Shown one piece after another: positions 1 to 8,772 of a stretch of DNA of 64,000 nucleotides. Location: NCBI GenBank assembly GCA_902363805.1, contig CABJBF010000001.1:682001-746000 (forward strand). Reading direction: 5' to 3'. The notes below the pieces were generated by a model. The model was given only the letters and a program-made list of their open reading frames with translations, had not been told where the DNA came from and searched no databases. Position 1 is the first letter of the stretch; the number at the start of each line of letters is the position of its first letter. The position numbers were made by a program, and so were the translations under genes. Source of the stretch: Eubacteriaceae bacterium. Its GTDB lineage: Bacteria; Bacillota; Clostridia; Lachnospirales; Lachnospiraceae.

Positions 1-1428
1 TTTGGTCTTCCATCAATCGGTGGTAAGGATAGTATGTCAGGTACATTTAATGATATTGATGTTCCTCCAACACTTGTTTCATTTGCGGTAGATGTTGCAA
101 AAGAAAAAGATATTATTACACCCGAATTTAAAGAAGTTGGAAGTAAGATTGTTAAATTTGAAATATGCAGAGACCAGTACGAAAAGCCAAATTACGAATG
201 TATGATGAAGTTATATGATGCAATTCATGAAATGATTCAGAATGGAACTATAATTTCAGCATATGCATTAGATAGTAAAGGTGTTATTCCAGCAGTAAGT
301 AAGATGGCATTTGGTAATAAGATTGGTGTTTCTGTCAGCGGACAGATTCCTGGAGCAGACTTATTTGCACCTGGATACGGTGATATAATTGCAGAAGTAC
401 CTGCTGATAAGATTGATGATGTAAATGTAAGTTATGTATTAATCGGTGAAACAACAGATGATGCTACACTTAAATATGGAGAAGAATCAATTTCATTGGA
501 TGATGCAATTAAGACATGGGAAAAACCACTTGAAAAAGTATTCCCAACAAGAAGTCATAAAGACACATCAGTTATCGATACTCCTGTATACGATAAAGGA
601 AGTGTTTATGTATGCAAGAATAAGATTGCTAAACCTACAGTATTTATTCCTGTATTCCCAGGAACTAACTGTGAATATGACAGTGCTAAGGCATTTGAAA
701 ATGCAGGCGCAAACGTTATTACAAAGGTATTTAAGAATCTTACACCTGAGGATATCAGAGACTCAGTAAGAATCTTTGAAGAAAGCATTAATCAGTCACA
801 GATTATTATGTTCCCAGGTGGATTTAGTGCAGGTGATGAACCGGATGGATCAGCTAAGTTCTTTGCTACAGCATTTAGAAATGAAAAGATTAAAGAAGCT
901 GTTCATAAACTTTTAAATGAAAGAGATGGATTAGCACTTGGTATATGTAATGGATTCCAGGCTTTAATTAAGTTAGGATTAGTTCCAAATGGACAGATTA
1001 CAGGACAGAATGAAAATTCACCAACATTGACATACAACACAATTAACAGACATGTATCTAAGATGGTTTATACAAAGGTTGTATCAAATAAATCACCTTG
1101 GTTACAGTTAGCAGAACTTGGTGGAACATATGTAAATCCTGCTTCACATGGTGAAGGAAGATTTGTTGCACCTGAAGAATGTATTAAAGAATTATTTGCT
1201 AACGGTCAGGTTGCTACTCAGTATGTAAATGAACAGGGACAGCCTACAATGGATGAAGAATGGAATGTAAACGGTTCATATTATGCAATTGAAGGTATTA
1301 CATCTCCAGACGGAAGATGCTTAGGTAAGATGGCTCATATCGAAAGAAAAGGGAACTCAGTAGCTATGAATATTTATGGCGAACAGGATCTTAAGGTATT
1401 TGAAGCCGGAGTTAAGTATTTTAAATAA
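1..1428 (+). CDS. purL: Phosphoribosylformylglycinamidine synthase, C-terminal part (cut by window edge)
   Basis: The reading frame is open from base 1, so this is the 3' part of a larger gene; the first ATG at 34 is internal. The product is the fused FGAM synthase of purine synthesis (FGAR + Gln + ATP to FGAM), cytosolic. Seen: the end of the synthetase domain (GGKDSMSG at the left edge, then VPPTLVSFAV), then a glutamine amidotransferase domain from about base 640 (FPGTNCEYDSAKAF). The nucleophile Cys is in GICNGFQ (codon 946-948), and ASHGEGRF lies nearby. Fusion of PurL and PurQ in one chain of about 1250 residues is usual in Lachnospiraceae; here only the last 475 or so are visible. The next pur genes lie 10 kb downstream, so the pathway is split. 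Confidence 0.95.
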   Translation, partial: FGLPSIGGKDSMSGTFNDIDVPPTLVSFAVDVAKEKDIITPEFKEVGSKIVKFEICRDQYEKPNYECMMKLYDAIHEMIQNGTIISAYALDSKGVIPAVSKMAFGNKIGVSVSGQIPGADLFAPGYGDIIAEVPADKIDDVNVSYVLIGETTDDATLKYGEESISLDDAIKTWEKPLEKVFPTRSHKDTSVIDTPVYDKGSVYVCKNKIAKPTVFIPVFPGTNCEYDSAKAFENAGANVITKVFKNLTPEDIRDSVRIFEESINQSQIIMFPGGFSAGDEPDGSAKFFATAFRNEKIKEAVHKLLNERDGLALGICNGFQALIKLGLVPNGQITGQNENSPTLTYNTINRHVSKMVYTKVVSNKSPWLQLAELGGTYVNPASHGEGRFVAPEECIKELFANGQVATQYVNEQGQPTMDEEWNVNGSYYAIEGITSPDGRCLGKMAHIERKGNSVAMNIYGEQDLKVFEAGVKYFK

Positions 1429-1471
1429 TAAAAACACTTATATTGTAAATAATAACAATAAACAAAATTAT

Positions 1472-1493
1472 GGGCCCGGAGTAATCCGGGCTC
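1472..1493 (+). terminator. GC-rich hairpin after purL
   Basis: A 9-bp stem (one G-T pair) closes a GTAA loop, in otherwise AT-rich DNA directly after purL. There is no T-run behind it and it ends 8 bases before the next ribosome site, so it could be an mRNA-stabilising or attenuating hairpin instead of a true terminator. Confidence 0.45.
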
Positions 1494-1515
1494 ATATTGA
1501 AAAGGAAGATGCGAT

Positions 1516-2103
1516 ATGAATTATTTGAAAAGTCTTAAATGGGAAATGGTAATTTATGCTTTGTTATGTATATTAATGGGCATTTTGATGATGATTTATC
1601 CAAGTAGCATATTGAATACAATTTGTTATATAATAGCAGTTATATTTTTACTTTTAGCAATAAGATATTTACTTGAATATAGAAAAAGAGATTTGATAAA
1701 TGATTTTTATAAATATGAATTAGTAGTTGGAATTATATTTATAATTGCCGCAATATTTGTTCTTGTAAAGAAGGATTTTGTTATATCAATAATTCCATTT
1801 ATAGTCGGAATAATTATAGTGATAAGTGGAATTATGAAGATTGAAAATGCTTTGGATTTAAAAAGAATGGATTCACATTGGGTATTTTTACTTATAGTGG
1901 CAATTGTTAATGTGCTATTAGGAATTGTAATATTAATAAATCCGCAGAACACAGCAGTATTTGTTACAAGAATTACAGGAATAATTTTAACATATTCAGG
2001 AGTTGTAGATTTAATTACGACACTAACTGTATCAGGTAAAATTAGAAGATGGGTAGATGATAATACAATTATAGATACAGAAAGCAGAGATATAGATGAA
2101 TAA
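1516..2103 (+). CDS. DUF308/HdeD-like membrane protein
   Basis: A 195-residue protein, almost entirely hydrophobic, with about six membrane segments in three hairpin pairs separated by short charged loops (for example YRKRD near residue 55 and LKRMDSH near 118), and a hydrophilic acidic C-terminus. Size and pattern match the DUF308 (HdeD-like) family, whose members are small inner-membrane proteins of mostly unknown role; HdeD itself is linked to acid stress in E. coli. The start has AAGGAAG 7 bases upstream. It is a single gene, closed by a strong hairpin, with a convergent degV on the other side. Family call likely; function unknown. Confidence 0.7.
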   Translation: MNYLKSLKWEMVIYALLCILMGILMMIYPSSILNTICYIIAVIFLLLAIRYLLEYRKRDLINDFYKYELVVGIIFIIAAIFVLVKKDFVISIIPFIVGIIIVISGIMKIENALDLKRMDSHWVFLLIVAIVNVLLGIVILINPQNTAVFVTRITGIILTYSGVVDLITTLTVSGKIRRWVDDNTIIDTESRDIDE

Positions 2104-2145
2104 AACCAAAAGCCTCGCAAAATTAATTGCGAGGCTTTTGGTTTT
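2102..2145 (+). terminator. Strong intrinsic terminator, probably bidirectional
   Basis: A 19-bp perfect stem (arms 2102-2120 and 2127-2145) with a 6-base loop; the right arm ends in GGTTTT and the left begins AAAACC, so it can work for the DUF308 gene on plus and degV on minus. It sits between the two convergent genes. Confidence 0.85.
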
Positions 2146-2270
2146 ATTGGCTATTTGTCAAGAATGGGGGTAATCCGTGTTTTATAGTGCACCTTTTGGC
2201 ACACGCTTTGAATCTTTGTAAAATATGGTGAACCCCAAGTGTATAAACATTTACTTCTTGTAATATATAT

Positions 2271-3158
2271 CTATTTTAAAGTTTCGTATTTTTGAATAAT
2301 TCCTACACCTATAGGATAAGGACCTGTGTGAACAGCAGTTGTCATACCAATATCAACATTAAGTTCGTCTAAGCATTTTACTCCAAGTGTGCTTTCAGCA
2401 TCCTTTAAAAATTCGGCGCCTTCTTCTTTATCATAACCCCAACCTACGTTGAAGTTGTAATCATCTTTGCTTAAATTGTTGTCAGTAAAGTGTTTGTTAA
2501 CAGTATCTAAAACAGCTTTCTTTAATTTAGCACGACTTCTGCCAATTCCGCCTAAACCTAATTCACCGTTTTTAAGTAAGATGATAGGTTTGATTCCTAA
2601 TTTACCTGTTGCAATTGAAGCAAGCTTTCCAATACGACCACCGATTCTAAGATAATCAAGAGAACCAACAGTAAAGAAAATGATTGCTGTAGGAATTAAT
2701 TTTTCGATTTTTTCAATAGCCTCTTCAAAGTTAAGACCGTCATTTTTCATTCTTACAATTTCATTTACTAATAATGCCTGTGTAGCAGTGTTTTGCTTAG
2801 AATCAAATACTGCAATCTTTGCATCAGGGTAGTCTTCCTTAATTAAATCAGCAGCTGTTCTTGCTGAATTATAAGAACCACTAAGAACAAGAGAAATTGT
2901 TAAACATATAACAGGAATATCCTGTTTAACATATTCTAAAAATGTATCCATATATTCTTCAACTGATGGAAGTGATGACTTTGGAAAAACATTTTCATTA
3001 ACAAGTCTTGTGTAAAACTCATCTCTTGTTATATCGATGCTATCTTTTAAATAATGTTCCTGGTCAAAAGAAACAGAGAAAGGAACAACTGTAATGTCAT
3101 TCTTTTCAACATATTCTTTTGATAAATCACATGCGCTATCGCTAATTATTTTATACAT
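2271..3158 (-). CDS. DegV family fatty-acid-binding protein
   Basis: A 295-residue cytosolic protein of the DegV family, which binds a fatty acid in a cleft between two alpha/beta domains; some members are FakB subunits that present fatty acids to the kinase FakA. Seen: the N-terminal MYKIISDSACDLS strand, the ligand loop LSGSYNSA near residue 91, and TVGSLDYLRIGGRIG near 160, all typical. The family usually spans 280-290 residues, so it is full length. Minus-strand start with AAGGAG upstream and a matching promoter. It is alone and divergent from the pyr operon; no fakA is visible. Whether it is a FakB or another DegV cannot be told from sequence alone. Confidence 0.9.
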   Translation of the reverse strand: MYKIISDSACDLSKEYVEKNDITVVPFSVSFDQEHYLKDSIDITRDEFYTRLVNENVFPKSSLPSVEEYMDTFLEYVKQDIPVICLTISLVLSGSYNSARTAADLIKEDYPDAKIAVFDSKQNTATQALLVNEIVRMKNDGLNFEEAIEKIEKLIPTAIIFFTVGSLDYLRIGGRIGKLASIATGKLGIKPIILLKNGELGLGGIGRSRAKLKKAVLDTVNKHFTDNNLSKDDYNFNVGWGYDKEEGAEFLKDAESTLGVKCLDELNVDIGMTTAVHTGPYPIGVGIIQKYETLK

Positions 3159-3223
3159 AAAACTAAACTCCTTAAGATAAAAGAATCTTTTGTAAAAAAC
3201 ATATAGTTATCAATACTAGATGA

Positions 3224-3252
3224 AGTATAACACTAAACTATCATACTGGCAA
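3224..3252 (-). promoter_or_regulatory. Promoter for degV
   Basis: On the minus strand TTGCCA (3247-3252) and TATACT (3224-3229) are separated by 17 bases, 66 bases upstream of the degV start: a good sigma-A type match. Confidence 0.65.
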
Positions 3253-3327
3253 TAGATAAAATAATAATAACATAAAATAATGCAAAATAGCTATGAACTT
3301 TATATATTTCATTTTCTTTTACTTGCC

Positions 3328-3356
3328 TTGAAACGAATACATTTATTTGATATACT
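3328..3356 (+). promoter_or_regulatory. Promoter of the pyr operon
   Basis: TTGAAA (3328-3333), 17-base spacer, TATACT (3351-3356). Transcription would begin near 3362, leaving a leader of about 44 bases with one small hairpin (GCCTG/CAGGC, 3374-3387) before the ribosome site. The leader is too short for a PyrR-type attenuator and I see no PyrR anti-antiterminator motif. Confidence 0.75.
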
Positions 3357-3405
3357 TTTAGATGGCGTATTCTGCCTGAAAACAGGCGGCCGGAAAGAGG
3401 TATAT

Positions 3406-4689
3406 ATGACAATTCTTATTAAGAACGGAAGAGTAATTAATCCGTCTGAGAAAATGGATAAGGTGTTAGATGTCTATGTTAAGGACGGAGTAATTGTTGA
3501 AAAAGGGGAAAACATCGAAAAAGAAGCTGATAAGGTTATTGATGCTAAGGGATGTTTTGTAATGCCGGGACTTATAGACTTACATGTTCATTTTAGAGAC
3601 CCGGGGCTTACTTATAAAGAAGATATAATAACAGGAAGTATGGCGGCAGCTAATGGTGGATTTACATCTGTATGTTGCATGCCAAATACAAAACCTGTTA
3701 CTGACAATGCAGAAGTGGTCAGATATATTATAAATAAAGGAAAAGAAGCAGGATATACAAATGTACTTCCTGTAGGTTCTGTTACTAAAGGAATGGCAGG
3801 AAAAGAAATAACAGATGTATTCGAACTTAAAGAGGCAGGTATATGTGCTATAAGTGAAGATGGTAAATCTGTTATGGATTCTAATGTATATCGTGATGCA
3901 ATGAAAAATGCAGTTAAAGCGGATGTGCCGGTATTAGCTCATTGCGAAGATATCAATTTAGTAAATGGTGGCGTAATGAATATGGGCGACAAATCAGAAG
4001 AGTTTGGAGTTAAAGGTATTAGTAACGCGGTTGAAGATATAATTGTGGCAAGAGATATTTTGCTTGCAAAAGAAACAGGGGCTAAATTACATTTGTGCCA
4101 TTGCTCAACAAAAGACAGTGTAACAATGGTTAAAAAAGCAAAAGAAGACGGAGTTAAAGTTACTGCAGAAGTATGTCCACATCATTTTGCCATGAGTACA
4201 GATGATATGGATAGTGCAGATGCAAATTATAAAATGAATCCTCCACTTAGAACAAGAGAGGATGTTGACGCACTTATAAAGGGACTTAGCGAAGATGTTA
4301 TGGATGTGATTGCAACAGACCACGCACCACATAGTGCAGAGGAAAAAGCAAGAAGCATAACAGAAGCACCTTTTGGAATTGTAGGATTGGAAACAGCAGT
4401 ACCATTAACAGTGACTCATTTGCTTAAGCCGGGATTTATCACACCTATGCAGATGGCTGAAAAGATGAGCTACAATCCGGCTAAAGTATTAGGAATAGAT
4501 AAGGGCTCATTGGATGAAGGCAAGGTGGCAGATATTACAATTATCAATCCGGATGAAGAATACATTATTGATGTAAATGAATTTAAGTCCAAAGGAAGAA
4601 ATACTCCATTTGGAGGAACAAAAGTATCAGGAAAAGTTAAATGGACAATTTTAGGTGGAAAGATTGTTAAGGAGCCTGAAGAAAAATAA
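3406..4689 (+). CDS. pyrC: Dihydroorotase
   Basis: Third step of pyrimidine synthesis: carbamoyl-aspartate to dihydroorotate, cytosolic zinc enzyme. The 427-residue protein is a class I dihydroorotase: HVHFRDPG with metal ligands His60 and His62, then a conserved PNTKP segment, and ATDHAPH for the last metal/catalytic Asp. The start is set at 3406 (MTILIKNGR): the frame is open back to an ATG at 3280, but that lies upstream of the promoter and the extra 42 residues are not family-like; AGAGG sits 5 bases before 3406. First gene of the operon; 47 bases separate it from pyrF. Confidence 0.95.
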   Translation: MTILIKNGRVINPSEKMDKVLDVYVKDGVIVEKGENIEKEADKVIDAKGCFVMPGLIDLHVHFRDPGLTYKEDIITGSMAAANGGFTSVCCMPNTKPVTDNAEVVRYIINKGKEAGYTNVLPVGSVTKGMAGKEITDVFELKEAGICAISEDGKSVMDSNVYRDAMKNAVKADVPVLAHCEDINLVNGGVMNMGDKSEEFGVKGISNAVEDIIVARDILLAKETGAKLHLCHCSTKDSVTMVKKAKEDGVKVTAEVCPHHFAMSTDDMDSADANYKMNPPLRTREDVDALIKGLSEDVMDVIATDHAPHSAEEKARSITEAPFGIVGLETAVPLTVTHLLKPGFITPMQMAEKMSYNPAKVLGIDKGSLDEGKVADITIINPDEEYIIDVNEFKSKGRNTPFGGTKVSGKVKWTILGGKIVKEPEEK

Positions 4690-4736
4690 ATTAAAAGATA
4701 AGCAAATCAATATAAAACATAAAGGAGCAGAATAGA

Positions 4737-5654
4737 ATGATTAACAAACTTGTAAAAAAGATTAAAGAAACAAATGCACCTGTAGTTGTAGGATTAGACC
4801 CAATGTTATCTTACATACCAAAGCACATTACAGATAAGGCATATGCTGAATTTGGAGAAACACTTGAGGGTGTGTCAGAAGCACTTTGGCAGTACAATAA
4901 AGGAATTATAGATGCAACATACGATTTAATTCCTGCAGTAAAACCACAGATTGCAATGTATGAACAGTTTGGAATCCCGGGATTGGTTGCATTTGACAAG
5001 ACTGTAAAATATGCAAAGGAAAAAGATTTAGTTGTTATTGGAGATGTTAAAAGAGGAGACATCGGTTCAACTTCTGCCGCTTATGCAACAGGACATCTTG
5101 GAAAAGTTAAGGTTGGCAATAATACATATTCATTATTTGATGAAGATTTTGCTACAGTAAATCCTTATCTTGGAACAGATGGTATTAAGCCATTTGTAGA
5201 TGTATGTAAAGAAGAAAAGAAAGGTTTATTCATTTTAGTTAAAACATCAAATCCATCAAGTGGAGAATTTCAGGATAGAATGATTGACGGAAGACCACTT
5301 TACGAATGGGTTGGTGAACAGGTTGCTAAATGGGGCGAAGATATAATGGGAGATGACTACAGTTATGTAGGAGCAGTTGTAGGAGCAACATATCCTGAAA
5401 TGGGAAAAGTTCTTAGAAAGGTTATGCCAAAGAGTTACATTCTTGTACCGGGATATGGTGCACAGGGTGGAACAGCAGACGGATTAAAACCATACTTTAA
5501 TGAAGACGGATTAGGAGCAATTGTAAATTCTTCAAGAGGTATAATTTGTGCATATAAGCAGGACAAATATGCTAAATTTGGAGAAGCAAATTATGCAGAT
5601 GCTTCACGTCAGGCTGTTGTTGATATGATTGAAGATATTAATTCAATTTTCTAA
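4737..5654 (+). CDS. pyrF: Orotidine 5'-phosphate decarboxylase (long form)
   Basis: Last step to UMP: decarboxylates OMP. At 305 residues it is the longer PyrF subfamily (about 270-310) instead of the 230-residue form. Seen: VVGLDPML near residue 17, the catalytic DVKRGD with Asp103, Lys105, Asp108, and near the C-terminus VPGYGAQGG and NSSRGI, which bind phosphate. Good AAAGGAG 7 bases before ATG. Second gene of the pyr operon, followed by 173 bases holding a duplicated repeat before pyrK. Confidence 0.95.
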   Translation: MINKLVKKIKETNAPVVVGLDPMLSYIPKHITDKAYAEFGETLEGVSEALWQYNKGIIDATYDLIPAVKPQIAMYEQFGIPGLVAFDKTVKYAKEKDLVVIGDVKRGDIGSTSAAYATGHLGKVKVGNNTYSLFDEDFATVNPYLGTDGIKPFVDVCKEEKKGLFILVKTSNPSSGEFQDRMIDGRPLYEWVGEQVAKWGEDIMGDDYSYVGAVVGATYPEMGKVLRKVMPKSYILVPGYGAQGGTADGLKPYFNEDGLGAIVNSSRGIICAYKQDKYAKFGEANYADASRQAVVDMIEDINSIF

Positions 5655-5684
5655 AATAGCTTATAATTAAAAGAGTAGTGGAAT

Positions 5685-5780
5685 TGTATAATGCAAAAAT
5701 GCATACCGGATTTCTACGTGAAATAAAAACTCATAATAATTCTAGAGTGTATAATGCAAAAATGCATACCGGATTTCTAC
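5685..5780 (+). repeat. Tandem 33-bp repeat between pyrF and pyrK
   Basis: An identical 33-base unit occurs at 5685-5717 and 5748-5780, 63 bases apart. Each contains a small hairpin (ATGCA-AAAA-TGCAT) and begins with TGTATAAT, which looks like a -10 box but has no -35 partner. Different flanking bases close each copy with a short outer stem (GTAG/CTAC for copy one, AGAGT/ACTCT for copy two). Confidence 0.85.
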
Positions 5781-5827
5781 TCTCAAATTAAAATATACAA
5801 ACACAATCTAAGAAAGGTGCTGTTTAG

Positions 5828-6598
5828 ATGAAACATAAAGAAATCGCAAAAGTAATTTCACAGGAATCCATAGCAACAGGAGTTTACAGTATGTGGATTC
5901 AGACAAAAGATATTGCAGCCGAAGCTGTAGCAGGACAGTTTATATCTGTTTATTGTAAAGATGGAGCAAAGCTTTTACCTAGACCAATCAGTATTTGCGA
6001 AGTTAACAAAGAAGAAGGAACTTTAAGAATTGTATATAGAGTTGTAGGTGGAGGAACTACTGAAATGTCAGGATATGTATCAGGTGATGATATCGATATT
6101 TTAGGACCACTTGGAAATGGCTTTATGCAAAGAGAAGGCAAAAAAGCAATTCTTATTGGAGGCGGAATTGGTATACCTCCGATGGTTCAGTTAGGAAAAG
6201 AGTTAAAAAATATTGTAAAAGTTCAGACAGTTGCAGGATACAGAGATGAATTGTTTTTGACTGACGAACTTGAAAAAAATGGTGATGTTTATATTGCTAC
6301 AGAAGATGGAAGCACAGGAACGAAAGGAACAGTTATAGATGCGATTAAAGCATGTGCTGTAACAGGCGATGTAATTTATGCGTGTGGACCAACACCAATG
6401 CTTAGAGCGATAAAAGAATATGCTTTGGCAAATGACATTGAGTGTCAGATTTCATTAGAAGAAAAGATGGCATGCGGAATTGGTGCATGTCTTGGATGTG
6501 TATGCAAGTCAAAAGAAAAAGACCATCATACAAATGTAAATAATAAACGAATTTGCAAAGACGGTCCCGTATTTTTAGCACAGGAGGTTGAATTATAA
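5828..6598 (+). CDS. pyrK: Dihydroorotate dehydrogenase B, electron transfer subunit
   Basis: Iron-sulfur flavoprotein that passes electrons from the PyrD FMN to NAD+. The 256-residue protein has an N-terminal FAD-binding beta barrel (RPISICE near residue 52, matching RxYS-type flavin binding), a nucleotide-binding GGGIGIPPM near 113, and a C-terminal [2Fe-2S] cluster with Cys216, Cys221, Cys224 and Cys243. AGAAAGG precedes ATG. Its TAA overlaps the ATG of pyrD by one base (TAATG), the usual coupling of these two subunits, which form a heterotetramer. Confidence 0.95.
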   Translation: MKHKEIAKVISQESIATGVYSMWIQTKDIAAEAVAGQFISVYCKDGAKLLPRPISICEVNKEEGTLRIVYRVVGGGTTEMSGYVSGDDIDILGPLGNGFMQREGKKAILIGGGIGIPPMVQLGKELKNIVKVQTVAGYRDELFLTDELEKNGDVYIATEDGSTGTKGTVIDAIKACAVTGDVIYACGPTPMLRAIKEYALANDIECQISLEEKMACGIGACLGCVCKSKEKDHHTNVNNKRICKDGPVFLAQEVEL

Positions 6599-7500
6599 TG
6601 AATACAAAGGTTAATATTGCAGGCGTTGAATTCAAAAATCCTGTTATGGAAGCATCAGGAACATTTGGTTCAGGAGCTGAATACAGCGAATTTGTAGATT
6701 TAAATAAATTAGGAGCAGTAGTTACGAAGGGTGTGGCCAATGTACCATGGCCGGGAAATCCTACACCTAGAATTGCAGAAACTTATGGTGGAATGCTAAA
6801 TGCAATCGGTTTACAGAATCCGGGATTTGATTTATTTGCAAAAAGAGATATCCCATTTCTTAAACAGTTTGATACAAAGATTATTGTAAATGTGTGTGGC
6901 CATTCTACAGAAGAATATATTGATGTTGTAGAAAAGCTTGGAAACGAGCCTGTAGATATGCTGGAAATCAATATTTCATGTCCTAATGTAAAGGAAGGCG
7001 GAATAGCTTTTGGACAGGACCCTAAGGCAGTAGAAGCAATCACTAAAGAAGTTAAAAAAGTTGCAAAACAGCCAATTATCATGAAATTAAGTCCAAATGT
7101 AACAGACATAACTGTTATGGCAAAGGCAGCAGAAACAGGTGGTGCAGACGCATTATCACTTATTAATACAATTACAGGAATGAAGATAGATGTTGAACGT
7201 CAGACATTTGCTTTGGCAAATAAGACAGGTGGTCTTTCAGGCCCTGCAATAAAACCGGTAGCAGTTCGTATGGTATATCAGGTTGCAAATGCCGTAAATA
7301 TTCCTATAATCGGAATGGGTGGAATTAAAGATGCAAATGATGCGATGGAGTTTATATTAGCCGGTGCAACAGCAGTTTCAATAGGAACAGCAAATTTTAC
7401 AAATCCATTAGTAACAGAAGAAGTTGTTGCAGGAATTGAAGACTATATGAGAAGACACAATGTTGAAGATATCAATTCATTAATCGGATTAGTAAAATGA
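6598..7500 (+). CDS. pyrD: Dihydroorotate dehydrogenase B (NAD+), catalytic subunit
   Basis: Class 1B PyrD: dihydroorotate to orotate with FMN, using PyrK to reach NAD+. 300 residues, usual length. Seen: MEASGTFGSG near residue 17, NISCPNVKEGG with the active-site Cys128 (Cys marks class 1; class 2 has Ser), and the FMN-phosphate loops GMGGI and GATAVSIGTA near the C-terminus. AGGAGG lies within the end of pyrK. Translation is coupled to pyrK by a one-base overlap. The 106 bases after it carry a repeat element before pyrE. Confidence 0.95.
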   Translation: MNTKVNIAGVEFKNPVMEASGTFGSGAEYSEFVDLNKLGAVVTKGVANVPWPGNPTPRIAETYGGMLNAIGLQNPGFDLFAKRDIPFLKQFDTKIIVNVCGHSTEEYIDVVEKLGNEPVDMLEINISCPNVKEGGIAFGQDPKAVEAITKEVKKVAKQPIIMKLSPNVTDITVMAKAAETGGADALSLINTITGMKIDVERQTFALANKTGGLSGPAIKPVAVRMVYQVANAVNIPIIGMGGIKDANDAMEFILAGATAVSIGTANFTNPLVTEEVVAGIEDYMRRHNVEDINSLIGLVK

Positions 7501-7501
7501 T

Positions 7502-7583
7502 AGAGGAGGAAACAAAATGAACGAAGTTCATTTTTTATAAATGTTTCCGACGAATAGCCGCTGACCGAAGGGAAGGGGCAATA
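7502..7583 (+). repeat. 82-nt repeat element with 7-codon minigene, copy 1 (upstream of pyrE)
   Basis: 82 bases that recur at 42415-42496 with 5 differences (94 percent identity, no gaps). Contents: AGAGGAGG ribosome site; an ATG-led mini-ORF at 7517-7540 coding MNEVHFL; that ORF lies in a 9-bp hairpin with a GAA triloop; then a GC-rich stretch with CCGACGAATAGCCGC and GACCGAAGGG. A second frame (7541-7564, MFPTNSR) starts directly after the first stop. It fills the pyrD-pyrE gap; pyrE has its own ribosome site after it. No RNA family recognised. Confidence 0.85.
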
Positions 7584-7606
7584 CAGATTGGTAAAGGAGA
7601 AACAAA

Positions 7607-8287
7607 ATGGAAGCGTACAAGCAGGAATTTATTGATTTTATGGTAGAAAGTGATGTTTTAAAATTTGGAGAATTCACATTAAAAAGTGGAAGAAAATCAC
7701 CATTTTTTATGAATGCAGGTGGATATGTAACAGGTTCACAGCTTAAAAAGTTAGGAGAATATTATGCAAAGGCAATCCATGATACATATGGAGATGATTT
7801 TGACGTATTATTCGGACCGGCATATAAGGGAATTCCTATCAGTGTTGTAACAGCTATTGCATATAGCGAATTATATGGAAAAGATGTACGTTACTGTTCA
7901 GACCGTAAGGAAGAAAAAGACCATGGTGCTGACAAGGGAAGTTTTCTTGGAAGTAAGTTAAAAGATGGTGATAGAGTTGTCATGATTGAAGACGTAACAA
8001 CATCAGGAAAATCAATGGAAGAAACAGTACCAAAGGTAAGAAATGCTGCTGATGTTGAAATCGTAGGATTAATGGTTTCATTAAATAGAATGGAAGTTGG
8101 AAAGGGTGGCGAAAAATGTGCCCTTGATGAAATTAAAGAATTATACGGATTTGATGCAAATGCAATAGTAACAATGGAAGAAGTTGTTGAACATTTGTAT
8201 AATAAAGAATGCAATGGAAAAGTAGTAATTACAGATGAGATTAAGGCAGCGATTGACGAATACTATGACAAATATGGAGTAAAATAG
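7607..8287 (+). CDS. pyrE: Orotate phosphoribosyltransferase
   Basis: Orotate + PRPP to OMP. 226 residues, the usual bacterial length. Seen: KSGRKSPFF near residue 27 (orotate binding), the flexible catalytic loop SDRKEEKDHG near 98, and the PRPP-binding motif VVMIEDVTTSG (124-134). AAAGGAG 8 bases before ATG. Last pyr gene here; pyrB, pyrI and carAB are not in the window. The upstream repeat element separates it from pyrD, so it may be expressed at a different level from the rest of the operon. Confidence 0.95.
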   Translation: MEAYKQEFIDFMVESDVLKFGEFTLKSGRKSPFFMNAGGYVTGSQLKKLGEYYAKAIHDTYGDDFDVLFGPAYKGIPISVVTAIAYSELYGKDVRYCSDRKEEKDHGADKGSFLGSKLKDGDRVVMIEDVTTSGKSMEETVPKVRNAADVEIVGLMVSLNRMEVGKGGEKCALDEIKELYGFDANAIVTMEEVVEHLYNKECNGKVVITDEIKAAIDEYYDKYGVK

Positions 8288-8305
8288 TCGGGAGATTTTA
8301 AAGTA

Positions 8306-8764
8306 GTGACAAAGACTCAAAAAAGGATACGGCTTTGGGGTCGTATCCTGTTTATATTGTATTTATTATGTGCTTTGTATGTAATGTTTTTCTCTGAAAG
8401 TTTAGATAGAGAGCTGGTTAGTGATACATACAGATATAATTTAACATTATTTAAAGAAATTAAGCGCTTTTGGAATATGCGCTACACATATGGCTGGAAT
8501 GTTACACTTATAAATCTGGTAGGAAATGTAGTATGTTTTCTGCCGTTTGGATTTTTGCTACCAACCATATCAAGAAAACCAATATTTAAAAATATAATAA
8601 CAGTTACAATTTGGGCAATGCTGCTTAGTTTTGGAATAGAGACAGCACAGTTGCTGACAAAAGTAGGTGCTTTTGATGTTGATGACATTTTCCTTAATAC
8701 ATTAGGCGGATGTTTAGGATATATAATATTCAGATTAACAAAACTTCACAAACATGTTATGTAG
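8306..8764 (+). CDS. VanZ-like family membrane protein
   Basis: A 152-residue protein with a GTG start (GGGAG 11 bases upstream), 18 bases after pyrE. Four membrane segments are visible: about residues 9-29, 68-85, 95-115 and 130-146. The segment NLVGNVVCFLPFGFLLP followed by a GIETAQLL helix and DVDDIFLNTLGGCLGY is the VanZ signature. VanZ gives low-level teicoplanin resistance, but most family members in clostridia are of unknown function and this one is not in a van cluster. Probably read through from the pyr operon. Confidence 0.85.
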   Translation: MTKTQKRIRLWGRILFILYLLCALYVMFFSESLDRELVSDTYRYNLTLFKEIKRFWNMRYTYGWNVTLINLVGNVVCFLPFGFLLPTISRKPIFKNIITVTIWAMLLSFGIETAQLLTKVGAFDVDDIFLNTLGGCLGYIIFRLTKLHKHVM

Positions 8765-8772
8765 GAGAAACA

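Noticed and set aside
446..769. 107-codon plus-strand ORF inside purL
   Set aside because: Out-of-frame shadow of the purL reading frame with no family resemblance.
3280..3405. Longer N-terminus for pyrC from ATG 3280
   Set aside because: It lies upstream of the TTGAAA-N17-TATACT promoter, has no ribosome site, and adds 42 residues unlike dihydroorotases.
5687..5755. TATAAT boxes in the pyrF-pyrK repeats as promoters
   Set aside because: No -35 match at 16-18 bases upstream of either copy and no TGn extension; kept only as part of the repeat.
7548..7583. Glycine riboswitch-like words (CCGAAGG, GGGCAA) in the 82-nt element
   Set aside because: The rest of the glycine aptamer (GGAGAG start, CTCTCAGG end) is missing and the words lie in a different order and spacing.
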